Assembly (NCBI GenBank): GCA_900554835.1
Contig: USJD01000144.1
Location: 1-9,074, forward strand
DNA: 9,074 nt
Direction of reading: 5' to 3'
Origin: an uncultured Prevotella sp.
GTDB lineage: Bacteria > Bacteroidota > Bacteroidia > Bacteroidales > Bacteroidaceae
Shown: positions 5,818-9,074 of the stretch, piece by piece
Position numbering within the stretch: position 1 is the stretch's first letter
Layout: every line of letters begins with the position of its first letter
The notes under the pieces: model-generated
Seen by the model: only the letters and a program-made list of their open reading frames with translations
The model's database searches: none
Told to the model about the DNA's origin: nothing
Made by a program: the position numbers and the translations under genes

Positions 5818-8184
5818 ATGAAATTGACAAAAACTATTCAGACTGTGGCTTTAGCCTCTTTGTTGGCTTTGTCACCTGCGGAGATGATGGCTGCCCAAAA
5901 GGGTGGTACCTTTACAACGGGTGACAAGACTTTCCTACTCAATGGCAAGCCTTTTGTCGTGAAGGCGGCTGAGTTGCATTATCCTCGTATTCCTCGTGCT
6001 TACTGGGAGCATCGCATCAAGATGTGCAAGGCTCTTGGCATGAATACGGTTTGTCTCTATGTGTTCTGGAATATTCATGAACAGAAGGAAGGCAAGTTTG
6101 ATTTTACTGGCAATAATGACGTGGCTGCTTTCTGTCGCCTCTGTCAGAAGAATGGTATGTACGTCATTGTACGTCCCGGTCCATACGTTTGTGCTGAGTG
6201 GGAGATGGGCGGTCTGCCTTGGTGGCTCCTGAAGAAAAAGGATATCCGTTTGCGTGAGCAGGATCCTTATTTCATGCAGCGTGTGGAAATCTTCGAGAAA
6301 GAGGTGGGCAAGCAACTGGCTCCTCTCACTATCCAGAATGGGGGCCCTATCATCATGGTGCAGGTTGAGAATGAGTATGGTTCTTATGGTAAGGACAAAC
6401 CTTACGTAAGTGCTATCCGTGATATCGTGAAGAAGAGCGGTTTTGATAAGGTAAGTCTCTTCCAGTGCGATTGGTCTTCCAACTTCCTCAACAATGGTCT
6501 TGATGATCTTACTTGGACCATGAACTTCGGTACGGGTGCTAATATCGACAACCAGTTTAAGCGTCTTGGCGAGGTGCGTCCGAATGCGCCTAAGATGTGT
6601 TCTGAGTTCTGGAGCGGCTGGTTTGATAAATGGGGAGCCCGTCATGAAACCCGTCCTGCCAAGGATATGGTGGAGGGTATGGATGAGATGCTTTCCAAGG
6701 GCATCAGCTTCTCACTCTATATGACCCATGGTGGAACCAGTTTCGGTCATTGGGCAGGTGCCAATTCTCCAGGTTTCCAACCGGATGTGACTTCTTACGA
6801 TTATGATGCGCCTATCAACGAATGGGGCTTGGCTACTCCTAAGTATTTCGAACTTCGTAAGATGATGGCGAAATATACGGATGGCAAGAAATTACCTGCT
6901 GTTCCTAAGGCTCCGATGTCCCTCATCAGTGTGCCAACCTTCCAGTTGAATGAATACAGACCATTGAGCAATGGTATCACCGGTGAGAAGGAAAGCAATA
7001 AGCCTTTGTCATTTGAGGATATGGACATGGGTTGGGGTACGATGGTTTATACCACCACACTGCCGGAAATCAAGGCTGGTGCCACCCTGACAGGTGAATT
7101 CCACGATTTTGCTCAGGTATATGTCAATGGCAAGTATGTGGGCAAGATAGACCGTGTGAAGAACGAGAAATCACTCGATCTGCCTGCCGCTGCTGCGGGT
7201 AGCGAGATGACCATCGTAGTGGAAGGTATGGGCCGTATCAACTTCGGTCGTGCCATCAAGGACTATAAGGGTATTCTTGGCAACGTGACCATCTCTACAG
7301 CTGATGAACTCTGCGACATCACTTTAAGTCCAAAGCAGTGGAACAACCAGATCATTCCTGATGATTACAAGAATGCCATCGATGCGCTCAATGCACCGAT
7401 GAACAGAATGGCTGGTCTGAAGACCAAGGCAGGTTACTATCGCGGTTATTTCAACATCAGCAAGGTGGGCGATACCTTTATTAATATGGAGGCATTCGGC
7501 AAAGGACAGGTTTATGTCAATGGTCATGCGCTTGGAAGATTCTGGCAAATCGGTCCTCAGCAGACTTTGTACTTACCAGGCTGCTGGTTGAAGAAGGGCA
7601 AGAACGAGGTAGTAGTACTCGATGTCGTTGGTCCGAAGGGTGAGGCTGGCAAACCAGGTTCTTCAGTAGCTCCAACAGCATTCTGCCAGAATAAACCAGA
7701 GTTGGATAAGTTGAACCTTGAGAAGAGCAACAAGCATAATGATCCAGGTCATCGTATGGATTTGAATTCTGATGTTCCAGTGTTGAAGGCAGATTTGAAG
7801 GCAGGCAACGGTTGGCAGACACTCAAACTTGACAAGCCAGTAACCGGTCGTTACTTTGCCATCGAGTGCACCAGCAGTCAGAGCGGTGACTCACAGATTG
7901 CCATTGCTGAGGTATATCTCCAGGATGCGCAGGGCAACCGGATTGACCGCAACAACTGGGTTGCTTATTATGCAGATAGCGAGAAGGGTAATTCCACGCT
8001 TGACAAGATGTTTGACTTGCAGGAAAGTACCTATTGGCAGACCGAGAAGGGCGCTAACTTCCCACACCTCTGTATCGTAGATATGGGCAAGGAGGTAACC
8101 GTATCAGCCTTCGAATATCTGCCAAGAGCCGAAGAGGGTGCTCCAGGTAGTGTGAAGAGTTTCAAACTCTTTATCAAGAAGTAA
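5818..8184 (+). CDS. Secreted GH35 beta-galactosidase with C-terminal discoidin-like domain
   Basis: A 788-residue exported glycoside hydrolase predicted to release terminal beta-galactose from glycans. Residues 1-25 form a signal peptide (MKLTKT, hydrophobic core ALASLLAL, cleavage near MMAA/QKGG) without a lipobox, so it is probably periplasmic. The GH35 TIM barrel covers about 30-360: the substrate-loop segment RPGPYVCAEWEMGGLPWWL is at 119-137, acid/base E186 is in VQVENEYGSYG, and nucleophile E263 is in MCSEFWSGWFDKWG. Beta-sandwich domains follow (about 400-600), including GQVYVNGHALGRFW (563-576). Residues about 650-788 resemble an F5/8 type C (CBM32-like) domain, with AIAEVYL (695-701) and YADSE to STYWQT (718-742). 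Length and layout are normal for Bacteroidales GH35. The 5818 ATG gives the signal peptide; upstream in-frame starts at 5716 and 5758 are disfavoured by the promoter. It stands alone, without susC/susD or other CAZyme genes in view. Confidence 0.93.
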   Translation: MKLTKTIQTVALASLLALSPAEMMAAQKGGTFTTGDKTFLLNGKPFVVKAAELHYPRIPRAYWEHRIKMCKALGMNTVCLYVFWNIHEQKEGKFDFTGNNDVAAFCRLCQKNGMYVIVRPGPYVCAEWEMGGLPWWLLKKKDIRLREQDPYFMQRVEIFEKEVGKQLAPLTIQNGGPIIMVQVENEYGSYGKDKPYVSAIRDIVKKSGFDKVSLFQCDWSSNFLNNGLDDLTWTMNFGTGANIDNQFKRLGEVRPNAPKMCSEFWSGWFDKWGARHETRPAKDMVEGMDEMLSKGISFSLYMTHGGTSFGHWAGANSPGFQPDVTSYDYDAPINEWGLATPKYFELRKMMAKYTDGKKLPAVPKAPMSLISVPTFQLNEYRPLSNGITGEKESNKPLSFEDMDMGWGTMVYTTTLPEIKAGATLTGEFHDFAQVYVNGKYVGKIDRVKNEKSLDLPAAAAGSEMTIVVEGMGRINFGRAIKDYKGILGNVTISTADELCDITLSPKQWNNQIIPDDYKNAIDALNAPMNRMAGLKTKAGYYRGYFNISKVGDTFINMEAFGKGQVYVNGHALGRFWQIGPQQTLYLPGCWLKKGKNEVVVLDVVGPKGEAGKPGSSVAPTAFCQNKPELDKLNLEKSNKHNDPGHRMDLNSDVPVLKADLKAGNGWQTLKLDKPVTGRYFAIECTSSQSGDSQIAIAEVYLQDAQGNRIDRNNWVAYYADSEKGNSTLDKMFDLQESTYWQTEKGANFPHLCIVDMGKEVTVSAFEYLPRAEEGAPGSVKSFKLFIKK

Positions 8185-8283
8185 GATGGGGCGCAATCCA
8201 GCTCCAACTACCCATAAATGATGATTTTTGGCATCAAGAGAACGATTTAACATATTTCCATCTCTTAATTCGAAATAAATTTG

Positions 8284-8291
8284 TAATTTTG
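8284..8291 (+). promoter_or_regulatory. -7 promoter element upstream of the small membrane protein
   Basis: TAATTTTG is an exact TAnnTTTG match; no TTG lies at the expected -33 position (about 8261-8264 reads TCTC). Initiation would fall near 8296, inside the left arm of the hairpin listed next, leaving a leader of about 108 bases before the ATG at 8404. Confidence 0.55.
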
Positions 8292-8332
8292 CAGTCCCAT
8301 TCCTAACAAGGGGAATCGGGACTGCATTTTTT
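8290..8332 (+). terminator. Intrinsic terminator of the GH35 transcript overlapping the next promoter
   Basis: TGCAGTCCC (8290-8298) pairs with GGGACTGCA (8318-8326), and ATTCC (8299-8303) continues the stem with GGAAT (8312-8316), leaving one bulged C at 8317. A run of six T follows at 8327-8332. The stem is about 14 bp with an 8-base loop. It lies about 105 bases after the GH35 stop; no better terminator is seen between. The -7 box of the following promoter overlaps its first two bases. Confidence 0.75.
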
Positions 8333-8379
8333 ATGTAGTTTCCGATGGGTCCCACAAGCAGGAATCGGGCTAAATACAT
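8312..8379 (+). promoter_or_regulatory. Structured leader with a 9-nt direct repeat
   Basis: GGAATCGGG occurs at 8312-8320 and again at 8361-8369. Both copies can pair with CCCATTCC at 8296-8303, so two folds compete. A second hairpin can form from ATGTA (8333-8337) with TACAT (8375-8379), CCGAT (8342-8346) with ATCGG (8364-8368) and TCC (8350-8352) with GGA (8361-8363). That hairpin would occupy the second repeat copy. The arrangement resembles an attenuator or a structured 5' UTR. I do not recognise it as a named RNA family. Confidence 0.42.
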
Positions 8380-8403
8380 CAACAAAAAACAAGAAATAGG
8401 GAC

Positions 8404-8541
8404 ATGATAAAGAAAGAGAAAATCGCTATCGTCGCTGGTATTGGTGCAGTTATTGGTATCGGAATTACATTCTTGGCAGCTGTAGGGCTTGACAAGAAGA
8501 AAGGTGTGGCGTATCTCAAAATGTGCCATCGTAAGAAATAA
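8404..8541 (+). CDS. Small single-span membrane protein, 45 residues, unrecognised
   Basis: The frame begins MIKKEKIAIVAGIGAVIGIG and ends KMCHRKK. Residues 1-6 are basic, 7-29 form one glycine-rich hydrophobic helix with close-packed Gly (AGIGAVIGIG), and 30-45 are a strongly basic tail containing an adjacent Cys42-His43. The basic residues on both sides make topology ambiguous; there is no signal-peptidase motif or lipobox. An AGGG lies only 2 bases before the ATG, an unusually short spacing, with an A-rich stretch upstream. It has its own promoter element, a long structured leader and a strong terminator, so it forms a monocistronic unit between GH35 and pflB. I do not recognise the family and assign no function. 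A small membrane regulator or a hydrophobic toxin-like peptide are possibilities only. Confidence 0.68.
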   Translation: MIKKEKIAIVAGIGAVIGIGITFLAAVGLDKKKGVAYLKMCHRKK

Positions 8542-8543
8542 AA

Positions 8544-8574
8544 CCCAGTCGCAATTCTGTGATTGGGCTTTTTT
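8544..8574 (+). terminator. Intrinsic terminator of the small membrane protein gene
   Basis: CCCAGTCGCA (8544-8553) pairs with TGTGATTGGG (8558-8567) over 10 bp, including two G-T pairs, with a 4-base loop ATTC. A single C and six T (8569-8574) follow. The hairpin starts two bases after the stop codon. Confidence 0.9.
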
Positions 8575-8638
8575 GTTTACAAACGTTTCGTAAAAATAGC
8601 TCAAGACATGGGACTGGCGACGAACGTTTTTGACAAAC
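8575..8638. repeat. Imperfect inverted repeat upstream of pflB
   Basis: The segment at 8575-8590, with GTTT, CAAA and CGTTTCG blocks, is an imperfect inverted copy of 8621-8638, whose reverse complement has GTTTGTC, AAAACGTT and CG. The left arm has its own small dyad: TTTAC (8576-8580) and GTAAA (8590-8594) around the palindrome AAACGTTT (8581-8588). The right arm runs into the putative -33 box of pflB, so a regulator site is possible. The match has gaps and is weak evidence on its own. Confidence 0.3.
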
Positions 8639-8660
8639 ATCGAGTGTGTATATACATTAT
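8629..8660 (+). promoter_or_regulatory. Candidate pflB promoter
   Basis: TTTG at 8629-8632 is followed after 20 bases by TACATTAT (8653-8660), a partial TAnnTTTG match. The same place also reads TTGACA (8630-8635), N17, TACATT, a near sigma70-type promoter. The leader to the ATG would be about 37 very A/T-rich bases. A terminator just upstream (8544-8574) means pflB needs its own promoter. Confidence 0.45.
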
Positions 8661-8701
8661 TATATAATTATTAACTATTTAAATATAAAGGAACATTGAT
8701 T

Positions 8702-9074
8702 ATGAGAACAGAATGGAGAGGTTTCAAAGGAAACAAGTGGCAATCTGAGGTCAATCTTCGTAACTTCATTCAGAACAACTACACCAGCTACGACGGCGAT
8801 GAGTCGTTCTTGGCAGAACCTACCCAAGCTACTGATACCCTTTGGGGTATGTTGAAGGAACTCCAGAAGCAGGAGCGTGCCAAGGGTGGTGTGCTCGATA
8901 TGGAGACTGAGGTAGTATCAGGATTGACAGCATACGGTGCTGCCTACATCGGTGAGGGCACCAAGGATTTGGAGAAGGTAGTGGGTCTTCAGACTGATAA
9001 GCCATTGAAGCGTGCTTTCATGCCATACGGTGGTATCAAGATGGCAGAACAGGCTTGTACAACATACGGCTATG
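8702..9074 (+). CDS. pflB: Pyruvate formate-lyase, N-terminal part (3' end outside window)
   Basis: Predicted to be the glycyl-radical enzyme that cleaves pyruvate with CoA to acetyl-CoA and formate during anaerobic growth, in the cytoplasm. Only the first 124 codons are visible and the frame runs off the right edge. Recognition rests on the PflB N-terminal pattern EWRGFKGNKWQSEVNLRNFI (4-23), followed by QNNYTSYDGDESFL, then GGVLDMETEVVS and VGLQTDKPLKRAFMPYGGIK. The catalytic cysteine pair and the C-terminal glycyl-radical loop lie outside the window, so activity cannot be judged. AAAGGAA at 8687-8693 is a good Shine-Dalgarno site about 9 bases before the ATG, the clearest in the window. 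The activating enzyme PflA often follows this gene, but is not visible. Confidence 0.93.
   Translation, partial: MRTEWRGFKGNKWQSEVNLRNFIQNNYTSYDGDESFLAEPTQATDTLWGMLKELQKQERAKGGVLDMETEVVSGLTAYGAAYIGEGTKDLEKVVGLQTDKPLKRAFMPYGGIKMAEQACTTYGY

Noticed and set aside
5935..6645. Antisense open frame (236 codons) inside the GH35 gene
   Set aside because: It lies entirely within the GH35 catalytic domain, has no promoter or ribosome site of its own, and its composition is that of a shadow frame.
8219..8266. Short inverted repeats TGATG/CATCA and AAGAGA/TCTCTT after GH35
   Set aside because: The stems are 5-6 bp and the second has a 19-base loop; neither is followed by a T-run. The hairpin at 8290-8332 is a much better GH35 terminator.
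8104..8640. Reverse-strand open frame (178 codons) across the end of GH35, the leader and the small ORF
   Set aside because: It crosses two terminators and a promoter pointing the other way, and its residues show no domain or plausible signal; the sense-strand features explain the region better.
1..9074. CRISPR array, tRNA, rRNA, insertion sequence or att site
   Set aside because: No regularly spaced repeats, cloverleaf-like segment, transposase frame or terminal inverted repeats were seen on reading both strands.

Overview
The window looks like a chromosomal segment of a gut-type Bacteroidales bacterium, most likely Prevotella/Segatella or a close relative. Four upstream regions carry the Bacteroidota -7 element TAnnTTTG, two of them with a TTG or TTTG box 19 bases upstream. 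Ribosome-binding sites are mostly weak and A-rich. The gene content also fits: a PurF-type amidotransferase, a GNAT/nitrilase fusion, menaquinone genes, a secreted GH35 glycosidase and pyruvate formate-lyase. The genus is an inference; there is no rRNA or other marker here.

Layout. Bases 1-805 hold the 3' part of an amidophosphoribosyltransferase gene (+), which ends at a perfect 17-bp hairpin shared with the convergent DMT/EamA transporter gene (862-1740, -). A 197-bp divergent intergenic region (1741-1937) carries a promoter for each side. Next is a + strand run: a GNAT-acetyltransferase/carbon-nitrogen hydrolase fusion (1938-3467), menC (3467-4585, start overlapping the previous stop as TAATG) and menE (4627-5685). 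Two bases after menE is a 13-codon ORF that reads like a truncated lipoprotein signal peptide. The promoter of a secreted GH35 beta-galactosidase (5818-8184) overlaps this small ORF.

Bases 8185-8701 hold a compact unit: a promoter embedded in a terminator-like hairpin, a structured leader with a 9-nt direct repeat, a 45-residue single-span membrane protein (8404-8541), and its own terminator. The window ends inside pflB (8702 onward), which has a clear Shine-Dalgarno site and its own promoter candidate.

Function. MenC and MenE catalyse consecutive steps of menaquinone synthesis (SHCHC to o-succinylbenzoate to OSB-CoA). PflB supports anaerobic pyruvate cleavage, so the two fit an anaerobe that uses menaquinone-linked fumarate respiration with mixed-acid fermentation. 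The other men genes, susC/susD partners for the glycosidase, and the Pfl activase are not in the window. No mobile element, tRNA, rRNA or CRISPR array was seen, and no gene-free stretch exceeds 300 bases. The least explained part is the leader plus 45-aa membrane protein at 8284-8574.
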